Of a DNA stretch of 64,000 nucleotides, positions 29,456 through 38,245 are shown piece by piece. The position numbers were made by a program, and so were the translations under genes. The notes under the pieces are model-generated. The model worked only from the letters and a program-made list of their open reading frames with translations. It ran no database searches and had not been told where the DNA came from. Position 1 is the first letter of the stretch. Each line of letters starts with the position of its first letter. The stretch comes from Spirosoma aureum (GTDB taxonomy: Bacteria; Bacteroidota; Bacteroidia; Cytophagales; Spirosomataceae). Where the stretch lies: contig NZ_CP050063.1 in the NCBI RefSeq assembly GCF_011604685.1, positions 6,675,001 through 6,739,000 on the forward strand. Reading direction: 5' to 3'.

Positions 29456-30598
29456 ATGAAACGATTGCTCAATTTCTATACACCTGTTCTGTTAAGCTGC
29501 CTCGTAAGCAGTTCAGTAGCCTGGGGCCAGGGCACTATTATTGATAGTGGCTCGCCAACAAACAAGTGGATACTTCACAATCCCGAAGACAGTCGTAAAA
29601 CCTTATTTATAGCACCCTGGTACCCAGGCACACAGTTCTGGGATTTTGGGGCCCAAACCCAGTTCCGCTCCAATGGAGATGTCATCTTTTCGGGTAATAT
29701 GGCGGTGGGTACATCTACAAATACGCCAGCTACCTCGAAACTCGAAGTATATGGTGACCTCCGAACAACAACTGGCCGATTCAGTAGCATTTATTCTCAG
29801 AATACGGATGGTATATATCCCAACAACTCGGCCAATTTATCTGGGGATGCTCAATTGTCAATTGGGGCCAACTGGACGGGCGGCCTGTCAGACTTATCGC
29901 TCATTAACAGCAACATTGCTAATCCATCGGGAGGAGGTTTTACGTTCTGGCAAATGACAGGAGCTAATTCAAAGCGTTTTTTAGCGTATGTGAGAGGAGA
30001 TGGTAATGTTGGTATAGGGACCACAAATCCAGTATCAAAATTAGACGTGAGGGGCGGAGAAACATCAGTTGATTATTTAAACGTGAATCCGCAGGATGTT
30101 ACAAATGGAGAGGGAGGAGAAATTTCGCTGAAAGGCTCAGCCGGGAACCCAAACTGGTATATGGATTTGTACCACAACACGTTTCGCATGCATACGGGTG
30201 GCACAGTTCCTTTCCAAATTGCTACAGATGGGACTGTCTTCGCAGCGAACAGAATTGGCATCGGTACCACTGACCCAGGCACCTATAAATTAGCGGTTGA
30301 AGGCAAGATTGGAGCTCGTGAGGTAGAAGTAAAAACAGGAAGCTGGGCTGATTTCGTCTTCGCCAAAGCGTATAAACTGCCTTCGTTAGAAACCGTTGAA
30401 TTGTACATTAAAGCCGAGAAACATTTACCAAACATTCCATCAGCCGACGAAGTCAAAGCCAACGGTATAAATCTGGGAGAAATGAATGTAAAACTGCTCC
30501 AGAAAATAGAAGAACTGACCTTATATGCCATTGAGCAGCAGAAACGAATCGATCAGTTGGAAAAGAAATTTAATCTTCGGAGTAAGGATATCAAATAA
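29456..30598 (+). CDS. tail-fibre-like secreted protein with C-terminal coiled coil
   Basis: 380 residues from the ATG at 29456, which opens a signal peptide (MKRLLNFYTPVLLSCLVSSSVAWGQ). The body contains repeated GNVGIGTTNPVSKLDV and NRIGIGTTDPGTYKLAVEG motifs typical of phage-tail-fibre-like surface proteins, followed by the conserved C-terminal module EVKTGSWADFVF...KHLPNIPSADEV...INLGEMNVKLLQKIEEL and a coiled coil (about 340-375). This module resembles the intramolecular-chaperone end of such proteins but lacks a clear autoproteolytic S74 pair. It starts 35 bp after the RHS-like gene and probably belongs to the same transcript, which ends at the hairpin at 30637. Confidence 0.8.
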   Translation: MKRLLNFYTPVLLSCLVSSSVAWGQGTIIDSGSPTNKWILHNPEDSRKTLFIAPWYPGTQFWDFGAQTQFRSNGDVIFSGNMAVGTSTNTPATSKLEVYGDLRTTTGRFSSIYSQNTDGIYPNNSANLSGDAQLSIGANWTGGLSDLSLINSNIANPSGGGFTFWQMTGANSKRFLAYVRGDGNVGIGTTNPVSKLDVRGGETSVDYLNVNPQDVTNGEGGEISLKGSAGNPNWYMDLYHNTFRMHTGGTVPFQIATDGTVFAANRIGIGTTDPGTYKLAVEGKIGAREVEVKTGSWADFVFAKAYKLPSLETVELYIKAEKHLPNIPSADEVKANGINLGEMNVKLLQKIEELTLYAIEQQKRIDQLEKKFNLRSKDIK

Positions 30599-30636
30599 AA
30601 ACCATTCCGGCTCCTTGGATTTATGAGGTATATTAC

Positions 30637-30689
30637 TGACTCCACCTCGTTTGGTGTATTGCAAACGAGGTGGAGTCATTCTTCTTTTT
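30637..30689. terminator. bidirectional terminator, 17-bp perfect hairpin with T-rich tail
   Basis: Arms 30637-30653 and 30662-30678 are perfect complements around an 8-nt loop, followed on the + strand by TTCTTCTTTTT (30679-30689). It lies between the convergent tail-fibre-like gene and sulfatase gene and abuts the sulfatase stop. Confidence 0.85.
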
Positions 30690-32146
30690 CACTCATCCAG
30701 AAAAATAATACCGGTGCGGGTTATCCAGGCGTGGGTTGTCGACTCGTACTTGTCTATCTGGTCGCCACCATCGTTTCGACGTGGATCATTTTCCGCTTGC
30801 ATCCATTGGTCTAATCGTTTCTGCAAATCCTTTTTGACTTGTGCGTATTCTGAATTAGTTGTCTGGTTACGAATCGTATAGGGATCATCTTTAAGGATGT
30901 ACAATTCATCGGCCGGGCGTTTGCCGAAGCCAAGTGTAAACAACGGTTTCACGGCTGCGTCGTTGCGGTGATCCATCATATACACTTTGGTTGGCCCCCC
31001 ATCGACGTCGCCAAATACGGAAGGTGTGCCCGGAATCGTTTCATCGCCCGCAGGCATGCGATCAGGCCGGAAGTTCCGGATGTACAGATAGTCCTTCGTT
31101 CGAATGGCGCGCATTGGATAACCGGCTCCGTACTCAAATTCGGCCCGACACAGGCAATGCCGCTCGCGTTCCAGAAAAACCTCCGACCGATGAACTGTTT
31201 TCTCGCCATTCAGTATTGGCAATAGACTAATACCATCCATTTCAGGCCGTTGTTTAACTCCTGCCCAATCTAAAAACGTTGGTGTCAAGTCGATCAGGTT
31301 CACAAATGAATCGTTGCGTTTGGGCAAACTATTGCTTTTCGAAAAGCGACTGATCAGCAACGGAACATGCGTTCCATAATCATACAGGTTGGCCTTTGCA
31401 TGAGGAAACGGCATTCCATTGTCGGATGCCACCACAATGATCGTATTTTCGAGCTGGCCGGAGCTTTCCAGTTTCCTGAGCAAATCACCGATCTCGTGGT
31501 CAAATCGCTCCACCTCCGACAGGTAATCGGCAACGTCTCCCCTGATTTCCGGCACATCCGGCAGAAAGGCTGGCAGATTGATTTTTTGAAGATCAATTCC
31601 TGCTTTTTTACCATTGTTCAGGTCAAACGGGCGGTGCGGATCATTGGTGCCAAACCAGAAGAAAAACGGCTGACCTTTCGGTATGCTGTCAATAAAAGGG
31701 GCAAATACGGCCGGTTTTCCCGCCGGATTTTCGGTATAGCCCATTTTATGAAAATCGCCCGGAGCCCAGCCTTTCCGATCGAAAGCAACGGCGTAACCTG
31801 CTTTTTCCAGTAACTGTACGTAAGTTGGAATCCGGTGTTCAAGTCTGCCGCACAGGTTAACCCCTTCGCCCAGATTATGCGGGTAACGCCCCGTTAACAT
31901 AGCCGCCCGCGATGGTGTGCAGGATGGAGACGCGCAATAAGCATTGGTAAAAACGGTGCCGTTGGCAGCCAGACGATCGAGATTAGGGGTTTTGATCGAC
32001 TTATCGCCGTAAATACTGGCATATGGATAGCTCCAGTCATCGGCCAGAATGAAGAGAATATTCGGACGCACTGCGTCTTTTTCGCAGGAAAACAGGCCAA
32101 TAATGGCCAGGAAAAGCAATCCCGAAAGGCAATATAGGTATCTCAT
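30689..32146 (-). CDS. sulfatase lipoprotein (type I, Cys-type)
   Basis: 485 residues from the Met at 32146, chosen because it starts a lipoprotein signal peptide with lipobox LFSC (C21); the frame extends upstream to 32272 but without a signal. The formylglycine motif CTPSR (C76-R80) followed by AAMLTGRYPHN is intact, and the metal-binding ILADDW near the N-terminus and ASDNGMPF (Asp-Asn pair) are present. This is a Cys-type sulfatase needing an anaerobic or FGE-type maturase, not in this window. It would desulfate glycans or aryl sulfates at the cell surface. It is divergent from the antiporter, with a 274-bp spacer holding a strong inverted repeat. Confidence 0.9.
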   Translation of the reverse strand: MRYLYCLSGLLFLAIIGLFSCEKDAVRPNILFILADDWSYPYASIYGDKSIKTPNLDRLAANGTVFTNAYCASPSCTPSRAAMLTGRYPHNLGEGVNLCGRLEHRIPTYVQLLEKAGYAVAFDRKGWAPGDFHKMGYTENPAGKPAVFAPFIDSIPKGQPFFFWFGTNDPHRPFDLNNGKKAGIDLQKINLPAFLPDVPEIRGDVADYLSEVERFDHEIGDLLRKLESSGQLENTIIVVASDNGMPFPHAKANLYDYGTHVPLLISRFSKSNSLPKRNDSFVNLIDLTPTFLDWAGVKQRPEMDGISLLPILNGEKTVHRSEVFLERERHCLCRAEFEYGAGYPMRAIRTKDYLYIRNFRPDRMPAGDETIPGTPSVFGDVDGGPTKVYMMDHRNDAAVKPLFTLGFGKRPADELYILKDDPYTIRNQTTNSEYAQVKKDLQKRLDQWMQAENDPRRNDGGDQIDKYESTTHAWITRTGIIFLDE

Positions 32147-32182
32147 ACGTAGTTCCCAAGTCCAAAAAGTAGCCAGAACAGA

Positions 32183-32241
32183 TGTTAGACAGAGTCGGGA
32201 GTCGTGCCACGGTTGCAACTTTGCCCCGACTCTGTCTAACA
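32183..32241. promoter_or_regulatory. 17-bp perfect inverted repeat between divergent genes
   Basis: Arms 32183-32199 and 32225-32241 are perfect complements (TGTTAGACAGAGTCGGG and its reverse complement) around a 25-nt spacer. It sits 37 bp upstream of the sulfatase start and 180 bp upstream of the antiporter start. Because both genes point away from it, it is not an end-of-gene terminator for either. It may be an operator, a leader hairpin of the sulfatase mRNA or a mobile palindrome. Confidence 0.6.
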
Positions 32242-32420
32242 CTTGAGGCAACATCAGGCTACGAAAGAACAAAAAATTCAGTTTCCATAATACCGCTCAT
32301 AGCTATTTACCAAAACACCCGGTAGAAATGTGCGGTTACTAGTGAAGACACCTCTGATATAATTCGAATTAATCGCTGGTCGTTGAGTTTTTACCACCAG
32401 ACGAATACACCGTTCATTCC

Positions 32421-33665
32421 ATGGATATTTTCACTGCTGCCAGTGCACTGGTTGGAATCAGTGCGTTGCTCTCATACGTCAATGCCCGATTTGTGCGACT
32501 ACCCGGAACGATCGGGGTTGTTGTACTGACGCTGGTCTTAATCGTTTTAGTCCTGATCATTGGCAATGTCTCTTCGGGTTTTGCCAGAATGCTGATTGGT
32601 ATTACGGAGCAAATTGACTTTTCGAAAACGCTGCTCGATGTGATGCTGGGTTTTCTGCTCTTTGCGGCTGCCCTGCATTTCGACCTCGATGATCTGAAGC
32701 AGCAATTTCGGCCGGTATTGATTTTGAGTACGGTGGGCGTACTGTTTTCCACGGCCCTATTCGGCATTGGGTTCTATTTTCTGACGAATGCCTTTGGCTT
32801 TCCCGTTCCACTTGTCTACTGCTTTCTGTTCGGTGCGCTGATTTCGCCCACTGACCCGGTAGCTGTTGGCGCTGTACTAAAGGACTCGCCCATTCCCCGG
32901 CGCCTGGAAACGATCATTACCGGCGAATCGCTGTTCAACGATGGCGTTGGCCTTGTACTGTTTATTTCGCTACAGGAAGTAGCTGACCCCAGCGTTAATT
33001 TTTTTCTGTCTGACGCCATCCTTCTGTTCTGTCGCGAGGTATTTGGCGGCATATCAATAGGGCTGCTGATGGGATTTGTCGCTTATCGGCTTATCAAGGT
33101 CTCCGACGATTTTCACACCGTTGTTCTGCTATCGCTGGCTCTGGTTATGATTCTTTCGGTAGTTGCCAATGCACTGCACGTGTCGGTTCCGCTGGCCGAA
33201 GTTTCGGCTGGGTTGCTGTTAGGAAGTCGATTATCGGGCGCCGACAAAATCGATTCCCCCAAATTTTACCTGGATCGGTTCTGGCACTTGATGGATGAGA
33301 TTCTGAACACGATTTTGTTTGTGATGATCGGCTTGCAAATCGTTGTACTGCCATTTCTGAACAACTACTTGTTAATTGGTCTGGCCACGGTAGTGCTGGC
33401 TATCGTAGCCCGAAGTCTAAGCATTCTTCTGCCCTACCTGCTTCAGTTTCAATTGTCAAGGCTCAAACCGGGCAGCCTTCGGATTCTTACCTGGGCCGGG
33501 CTTCGGGGAGGCATATCCGTGGCGCTTGCCCTATCGCTCCCCGATTCGCCTTACCGGGAACTGATTCTGGCGAGTTGTTACTGCATCGTTATTTTCTCCA
33601 TCATTGGTCAGGGGCTCACCCTGAAAAAGGTCGTGAATTCGGTCGCGAAGAAACAAGCTTCCTAA
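32421..33665 (+). CDS. Na+/H+ antiporter, CPA1 family
   Basis: 414 residues with about 12 hydrophobic membrane segments and no long C-terminal regulatory domain. The CPA1 core motifs are visible: SPTDPVAVGAVLKD (about 141-154), GESLFNDGVGLVLF with the Asn-Asp pair (about 171-184), and GLRGGISVALALSLP near 356-370. It would exchange cytoplasmic Na+ or K+ for protons at the inner membrane. The ATG at 32421 starts directly with a first membrane helix. It is monocistronic in appearance, with 300 bp before the next gene. Confidence 0.9.
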   Translation: MDIFTAASALVGISALLSYVNARFVRLPGTIGVVVLTLVLIVLVLIIGNVSSGFARMLIGITEQIDFSKTLLDVMLGFLLFAAALHFDLDDLKQQFRPVLILSTVGVLFSTALFGIGFYFLTNAFGFPVPLVYCFLFGALISPTDPVAVGAVLKDSPIPRRLETIITGESLFNDGVGLVLFISLQEVADPSVNFFLSDAILLFCREVFGGISIGLLMGFVAYRLIKVSDDFHTVVLLSLALVMILSVVANALHVSVPLAEVSAGLLLGSRLSGADKIDSPKFYLDRFWHLMDEILNTILFVMIGLQIVVLPFLNNYLLIGLATVVLAIVARSLSILLPYLLQFQLSRLKPGSLRILTWAGLRGGISVALALSLPDSPYRELILASCYCIVIFSIIGQGLTLKKVVNSVAKKQAS

Positions 33666-33967
33666 ACGCTTATTTCTCTACGTCGAAAGCCAGCAGCCCA
33701 TTTCGCAAACTCCCCAAACAGGTTGTATCTGGGCTTTACAAATTGGAACTGGTTTAACAATTTTAGAATTGATGCCGTATATGTTGTGGCATTGGCAGCC
33801 TATACCCGTTTCCCATCCGTAGATTTTAAAAAAGCATATAATCAATGGGAAATAAATGTGAGTAAATCAAAAAAGGACAAATTAGTCACCTCCTGTACTA
33901 AAACGTTGGCCAATCGGTCATTCTGCTCCGAAGGCCTTGTCGAAGTGCATTCAATCAGGAAATTACA
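33666..33967 (+). other. intergenic region, no supported feature
   Basis: About 300 bp between the antiporter gene and a flavin monooxygenase gene. It contains an 84-codon open frame (33723-33977) that overlaps the next start and shows no signal, motif or protein-like composition, so it is not called. No clear promoter element or hairpin was seen. Confidence 0.5.
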
Positions 33968-34996
33968 ATGGAAATAGGAATTGACAGTTTCGCTTCGGCC
34001 CTGTACGGAAGCCATTCACTGAGTAGCGTGGACGCCATGGAGCAACTGCTCGACCGAATTAGTCTGGCTGACGAGGTGGGGCTACATGTCTTCGGTATTG
34101 GCGAACATCATAAAAAAGAATTTCTGGATTCGGCAACGGCGGTGATTCTGGCCGCAGCAGCCAGTCGGACAAAACGCATTCGTCTGACCAGCGCCGTAAG
34201 CGTACTGAGCACTGCTGATCCTGTGCGGGTTTATCAGAATTTCGCCACCGTAGACCTGATTTCCAAAGGGCGGGCAGAACTCGTCGTTGGGCGCGGCTCG
34301 TCGGTAGAAGCTTATCCACTGTTCGGATTTAGTCTGAACGACTACGATGCCCTGTTTCAGGAGAAACTGGGCCTACTGCTACAAATCCGGGATAACGAGT
34401 TCGTTAACTGGTCGGGCCGGTTCCGTCCTGCCATTCCGAATCTGCCGGTATATCCGCGAGCCGTGCAACCTAAACTGCCGATATGGCTCGGCGTAGGTGG
34501 CACACCCGAATCATTCATTCGGGCGGGGCAGTTGGGCCTGCCGCTGATGGTGGCCATTATTGGCGGCCACACGGCCCGGTTCCGCCCCCTGGTCGATCTG
34601 TATCGGGAGGCTGGCCGGAAAGCCGGGTTTACGCCTGATCAGTTGACTGTAGGCTTACACTCGCCGGGCTACGTCTCCTCTTCTACTGAACAGGCAATTA
34701 CCGAATATTACCCCGGCTACGCGGAATTATGGACGAAACTGGGTCGCGAACGCGGCTGGCCACCCGTTACAAAGGCTCAGTTCGATTCGCTCATGTCACC
34801 AACGGGTGTGCTGGTGCTGGGCGGCCCAGAGCAGGTAGCCGAAAAACTGCTCCGGCACAGTGAGGCATTGGGGGGCGTTGACCGGTTTACCTTTCAAATG
34901 GACAACGCGGGGTTAACGCATGATCAGCTAATGAAATCGATTGAACTAATCGGTAAGGAAGTTATCCCCCGCGTCAACGCAAGCAAAAATGGCTGA
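33968..34996 (+). CDS. luciferase-like flavin-dependent monooxygenase (LLM class)
   Basis: 342 residues with the bacterial-luciferase-like TIM barrel: an N-terminal MEIGIDSFAS strand, GIGEHHKKEF (about 44-53) for the flavin/substrate pocket, TSAVSVLSTADPVRVYQNFATVDLIS (given here as the region near 78-103), RAELVVGRGSS (about 104-114) and the later WLGVGGTPES. Family members use FMNH2 or F420H2 to oxidise small organics; the substrate is not predictable. The gene opens a series of small redox-type genes on the + strand that also includes a Crp-type regulator. Confidence 0.85.
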   Translation: MEIGIDSFASALYGSHSLSSVDAMEQLLDRISLADEVGLHVFGIGEHHKKEFLDSATAVILAAAASRTKRIRLTSAVSVLSTADPVRVYQNFATVDLISKGRAELVVGRGSSVEAYPLFGFSLNDYDALFQEKLGLLLQIRDNEFVNWSGRFRPAIPNLPVYPRAVQPKLPIWLGVGGTPESFIRAGQLGLPLMVAIIGGHTARFRPLVDLYREAGRKAGFTPDQLTVGLHSPGYVSSSTEQAITEYYPGYAELWTKLGRERGWPPVTKAQFDSLMSPTGVLVLGGPEQVAEKLLRHSEALGGVDRFTFQMDNAGLTHDQLMKSIELIGKEVIPRVNASKNG

Positions 34997-35102
34997 TGGT
35001 AAAACGGAATTACCGCTGGAATGCTGACTGTACATTTAGACGGGGCGAGCTAAGCATGGCTTGCCCCCGTGTCAGACTAATTCAAGGATCTGTAATCGAT
35101 AA

Positions 35103-35693
35103 ATGTTCTTTAGGATGGACGCCCAGACGATCATTAAACAACATATTGCTAAAACAGCTACCCTAACCGATGACCAGTTCGACTATTTTTTTTCGCACTT
35201 TAAACGCCATTCCTTCCGGAAAGGGCAGGTGGTTGTTAGTGAAGGTGAACGTGTCGAAAATGAATTCTTTGTGTTATCGGGATGCCTGAAAGCCTTTTTC
35301 ATTAACGATGAAGTGAAAATGTACATTCTGCAATTCGCCATGCCAACCTGGTGGACGTCGGACTATGATGCGTTGTACAACCAATCCCGAGCTACGATAA
35401 ATATCGACTGTATTACCGATGCCGAGGTACTCTCCATCTCGAATCAGGATCGGGAAAAAGTCTGCCAGGAACTGCATCAGGTGGAACACTTCTTTCGCTG
35501 GCGAACCAATAAAGGCTATATCGCGGTGCAAAAGCGGCTTTTATCGCTCATGACCAAGAATACCCAAAAAAGGTATGAAGAATTGCTGGCGCAGTATCCT
35601 CAGCTATACGACATCGTGCCTAAACACCTGATAGCCGCTTACCTGGGCGTATCCAGAGAAACCTTGAGCCGGCTTTACCTGGCTCATAAATAG
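35103..35693 (+). CDS. Crp/Fnr-family transcriptional regulator
   Basis: 196 residues with an N-terminal cyclic-nucleotide-binding-like beta-roll (RKGQVVVSEGERVENEFFVLSG region, about 38-60) and a C-terminal helix-turn-helix (IAAYLGVSRETLSRLYL, about 177-193). The effector-pocket Arg-Ala pair of CRP is not evident, as is usual for Bacteroidetes members. The start may be Met1 at 35103 or Met5 at 35115. The downstream genes (YceI, tautomerase, NTF2-like, nitronate monooxygenase) are plausible targets, but no binding site was identified. Confidence 0.85.
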   Translation: MFFRMDAQTIIKQHIAKTATLTDDQFDYFFSHFKRHSFRKGQVVVSEGERVENEFFVLSGCLKAFFINDEVKMYILQFAMPTWWTSDYDALYNQSRATINIDCITDAEVLSISNQDREKVCQELHQVEHFFRWRTNKGYIAVQKRLLSLMTKNTQKRYEELLAQYPQLYDIVPKHLIAAYLGVSRETLSRLYLAHK

Positions 35694-35778
35694 CCTTTAT
35701 GAATAGTGATGTAGATCACGTAACCAGCTGGAATTTCACCCCGTCCTTTGTGCTGTACTTAACGATAAGTAGCACAAA

Positions 35779-36333
35779 ATGGAAACGAAACAGTTAGATA
35801 TAGTTAGCGCACAAAGCCAGATTGAGTGGATCGGCCGGAAGGTTACCGGATCGCACAATGGTACAATTGCGCTTAAAGAAGGGGCGCTTTTTCTGAACGA
35901 AAGCGACCAGCTTATTGGTGGAACCTTCCGTATTGACACAACTTCAATTCAAATACTGGACATTGCCGATCCGGCTACCAATGCTCAATTTGCGGGCCAC
36001 CTCGCTTCGGATGATTTTTTCTCCTCCGAAAAATACCCTACCGCCACGTTTGAGATTACGTCAACCGATCGCACTACCGACACAACGTATCATATTCAGG
36101 GCGATCTGACCATCAAAGGAATTACACATCCGATTGATTTTGATGCGGATGTCACGACCAATAGCGAAACCGTCGGCGCATCTGGCAAGATCGTGATTGA
36201 TCGTACCAAATTCGGGATGAAGTTTCGCTCTGGTAATTTCTTCAAGGATCTGGGCGATACGCTTATCTACAACCAGATCGATCTGACCGTCAATCTGGTT
36301 GCGAACGTTGCTCACGAGACCCGCCCCGCTTAA
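35779..36333 (+). CDS. YceI family lipid-binding protein
   Basis: 184 residues with the YceI lipocalin-like barrel pattern: SQIEWIGRKVTGSHNGTI at the start, GGTFRIDTTSI, HLASDDFFSSEKYPTATFEI and a central GDLTIKGITHPIDFD, then FGMKFRSGNFFKDLGD near the end. YceI proteins bind polyisoprenoid or amide lipids in a long hydrophobic pocket. No signal peptide is seen here, so this member may be cytoplasmic. It follows the Crp-type regulator by 85 bp and precedes the tautomerase gene by 10 bp, so it is probably co-transcribed with the latter. Confidence 0.9.
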   Translation: METKQLDIVSAQSQIEWIGRKVTGSHNGTIALKEGALFLNESDQLIGGTFRIDTTSIQILDIADPATNAQFAGHLASDDFFSSEKYPTATFEITSTDRTTDTTYHIQGDLTIKGITHPIDFDADVTTNSETVGASGKIVIDRTKFGMKFRSGNFFKDLGDTLIYNQIDLTVNLVANVAHETRPA

Positions 36334-36343
36334 CAATACAGCC

Positions 36344-36562
36344 ATGCCTTACGTAAAGATCGAAGTAACCCGCGAAGGAGTTACGCGGGAGAAAAAACAG
36401 GCGCTGATCAAAGGCGTAACCGAACTCATCACGAATGTGCTGAATAAAGATCCGCACCTCACGCACGTGGTTATTCAGGAAATTGACCTCGATGATTGGG
36501 GTTACGCGGGCGAGCAGGTATCCATCCTACGGAAAAATGGGATAACGGCGGATAAAAAATAG
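36344..36562 (+). CDS. 4-oxalocrotonate tautomerase family enzyme
   Basis: 72 residues starting MPYVKIEVTREG. The start at 36344 is chosen because removal of Met leaves the catalytic N-terminal Pro of the tautomerase family; an upstream in-frame Met at 36299 would bury it. HVVIQEIDLDDWGYAGEQ follows the usual second-strand/loop pattern. Members tautomerise 2-hydroxymuconate-type dienols or dehalogenate small acids; substrate unknown. It starts 10 bp after the YceI gene. Confidence 0.85.
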   Translation: MPYVKIEVTREGVTREKKQALIKGVTELITNVLNKDPHLTHVVIQEIDLDDWGYAGEQVSILRKNGITADKK

Positions 36563-36677
36563 ACTCTTTATAAACGCTTCTGGCAACTATTTTTTCAGGT
36601 CATTCTGGTGACGGCAAACCTGTTTTACAATCTATAGGCTGATCTGAAAAAAATAATCGCTGCTTAACGGAACAACC

Positions 36678-37055
36678 ATGGAAACCAATCAAGAGGATAT
36701 AGCAGCGATTACGAATACGCTGAACAATTATTTTAACGGCATTTATGAAGGCGATGTCGTGCTTTTAGGGAGTACGTTTAATGCCGGAACACTACTTTTT
36801 GGGGATGTGAACGGACAGCCTTACGCCAGATTGCTGGATCAATATCTGGATGGAGTAAAGAACCGCCAAAGCCCAAAAGTGTCCGGGAAGCCCTTTAAAG
36901 GTGAAATTACCTCTATTGATGTCATCCATTCCATCGCGATGGCCAAAGTCAGGGTAAAAATGTATGACTTCAACTACCACGAATTCCTGTCATTTCATAA
37001 GCTGGATGGCTACTGGCTCATTGTCAATAAAATGATTACGCACGTTAACGAATAA
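36678..37055 (+). CDS. NTF2-like / putative lumazine-binding domain protein
   Basis: 125 residues forming a single NTF2-like cone fold: an N-terminal helix (EDIAAITNTLNNYFNGIYEGD), strand VLLGSTFNAGTLLFG, helix YARLLDQYLDGV, then the strands ITSIDVIHSIAMAKVRVKM, YHEFLSFHKLDGYWLIVNKMI. This arrangement matches the Lumazine_bd_2 group of small proteins found with redox enzymes. No catalytic residue can be named. It ends 11 bp before the nitronate monooxygenase gene, suggesting co-transcription. Confidence 0.8.
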   Translation: METNQEDIAAITNTLNNYFNGIYEGDVVLLGSTFNAGTLLFGDVNGQPYARLLDQYLDGVKNRQSPKVSGKPFKGEITSIDVIHSIAMAKVRVKMYDFNYHEFLSFHKLDGYWLIVNKMITHVNE

Positions 37056-37066
37056 CCCATACCGGT

Positions 37067-38152
37067 ATGTGGTACAACACAAAAGCAACCGAGCGGCTCG
37101 GTATTCAATATCCTTTACTGCAGGGACCATTCGGCGGTAATCTGTCATCGGTCGATCTGGTAGCTACGGTCTCGAATGCGGGCGGACTCGGTGGGTACGG
37201 AGCTTATACGTTAAGTCCAGAAGAAATCATCAGTGTGGGCAGACAGATACAGGCTGCTACCAATCAGCCTTATAATATCAATTTATGGGTTTCAGATACA
37301 GACGCACCGAACGGGACGACAGCGGATGAGCACTTTGAGCAGGCTAAACAACTCTTCAAACCGTACTTCGATGAACTGGGCATTCCTCTGCCCGACAAGC
37401 CTGCTCCATTTGCTTCCCGATTCGAGAATCAGGTCGATGCGCTGCTGCATCTGCATCCGCCGGTTTTTAGCTTTATGTTCGGCGTTCCTTCCCCAGAGAT
37501 CCTGAATCAATGCCGAAAGCTGGGCATCGTAACGATCGGTGCGGCAACTACGCTGGATGAGGCTCTGGTTTTAGAAGCCGCCGGGGTTGATCTGATCATT
37601 GCTTCTGGTTTTGAAGCGGGTGGCCACCGGCCTTCGTTTTTAGCGTCGTCAGAATCTTCGATTACGGGTACGTTTGTGCTACTCCAGTTAATTCGGGAGA
37701 AGGTAAAGACGCCCATTATCGCGGCTGGGGGCATTGCGGATGGAAAAGGAGTGGCTGCTGCGATGGCATTGGGAGCCAGTGCCGCGCAGATCGGAACTGC
37801 CTTTCTGGCTTGCGAAGAATCGAACGCGACACCGATTCACCGGCAGATGCTGTTCTCGGATGCAGCCCGGTATACCTCTCTGACGCGGGCATTTACGGGC
37901 AGGCTTGGACGGGGCATAACCAGCCGGATCGCCAGCGATATGCTCGGTAAAGAGAAGCAATTTTTGCCGTTTCCGTTGCAAACCCAATTCATGTCTTCCC
38001 TGCGAAAAGCGGCTATTGATCAGGAGAAATGGGACATGATCCTGTTTTGGGGTGGACAGATTGCACCTGTGCTGAAGCACCGGAAAGCAGGCGAACTGAT
38101 GCAGGCTATTCTGGCAGAAACAACGGCTTATTTCGACCAATTAAGTAGGTGA
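37067..38152 (+). CDS. nitronate monooxygenase
   Basis: 361-residue FMN enzyme of the 2-nitropropane dioxygenase family, which oxidises alkyl nitronates such as propionate-3-nitronate. Visible are the N-terminal GIQYPLLQGPFGG, the loop SNAGGLGGYGA (about 37-47), the flavin-site VDLIIASGFEAGGHRPS with the catalytic His (about 174-190), and PIIAAGGIADGKGVAAAMALGASAAQIGTAFL near 214-245 that binds FMN phosphate. It follows the NTF2-like gene closely and is followed by a 93-bp gap before a metallo-hydrolase gene. Confidence 0.88.
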   Translation: MWYNTKATERLGIQYPLLQGPFGGNLSSVDLVATVSNAGGLGGYGAYTLSPEEIISVGRQIQAATNQPYNINLWVSDTDAPNGTTADEHFEQAKQLFKPYFDELGIPLPDKPAPFASRFENQVDALLHLHPPVFSFMFGVPSPEILNQCRKLGIVTIGAATTLDEALVLEAAGVDLIIASGFEAGGHRPSFLASSESSITGTFVLLQLIREKVKTPIIAAGGIADGKGVAAAMALGASAAQIGTAFLACEESNATPIHRQMLFSDAARYTSLTRAFTGRLGRGITSRIASDMLGKEKQFLPFPLQTQFMSSLRKAAIDQEKWDMILFWGGQIAPVLKHRKAGELMQAILAETTAYFDQLSR

Positions 38153-38245
38153 GTAAAAGTTATTGGCCGGGGTATTTTTAGTACCAATTATTTGATAACA
38201 CTGTGTTAACTAATGACAATTAAGTACCATTAAACTCCTGAAACC

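Noticed and set aside
33723..33977. 84-codon open frame between antiporter and monooxygenase genes
   Set aside because: Overlaps the next start codon, has no recognised motif or signal, and its composition looks non-coding.
35038..35072. Imperfect hairpin after the luciferase-like gene (GACGGGGC...GCCCCCGTGTC)
   Set aside because: Pairing needs bulges and there is no T run; too weak to call a terminator.
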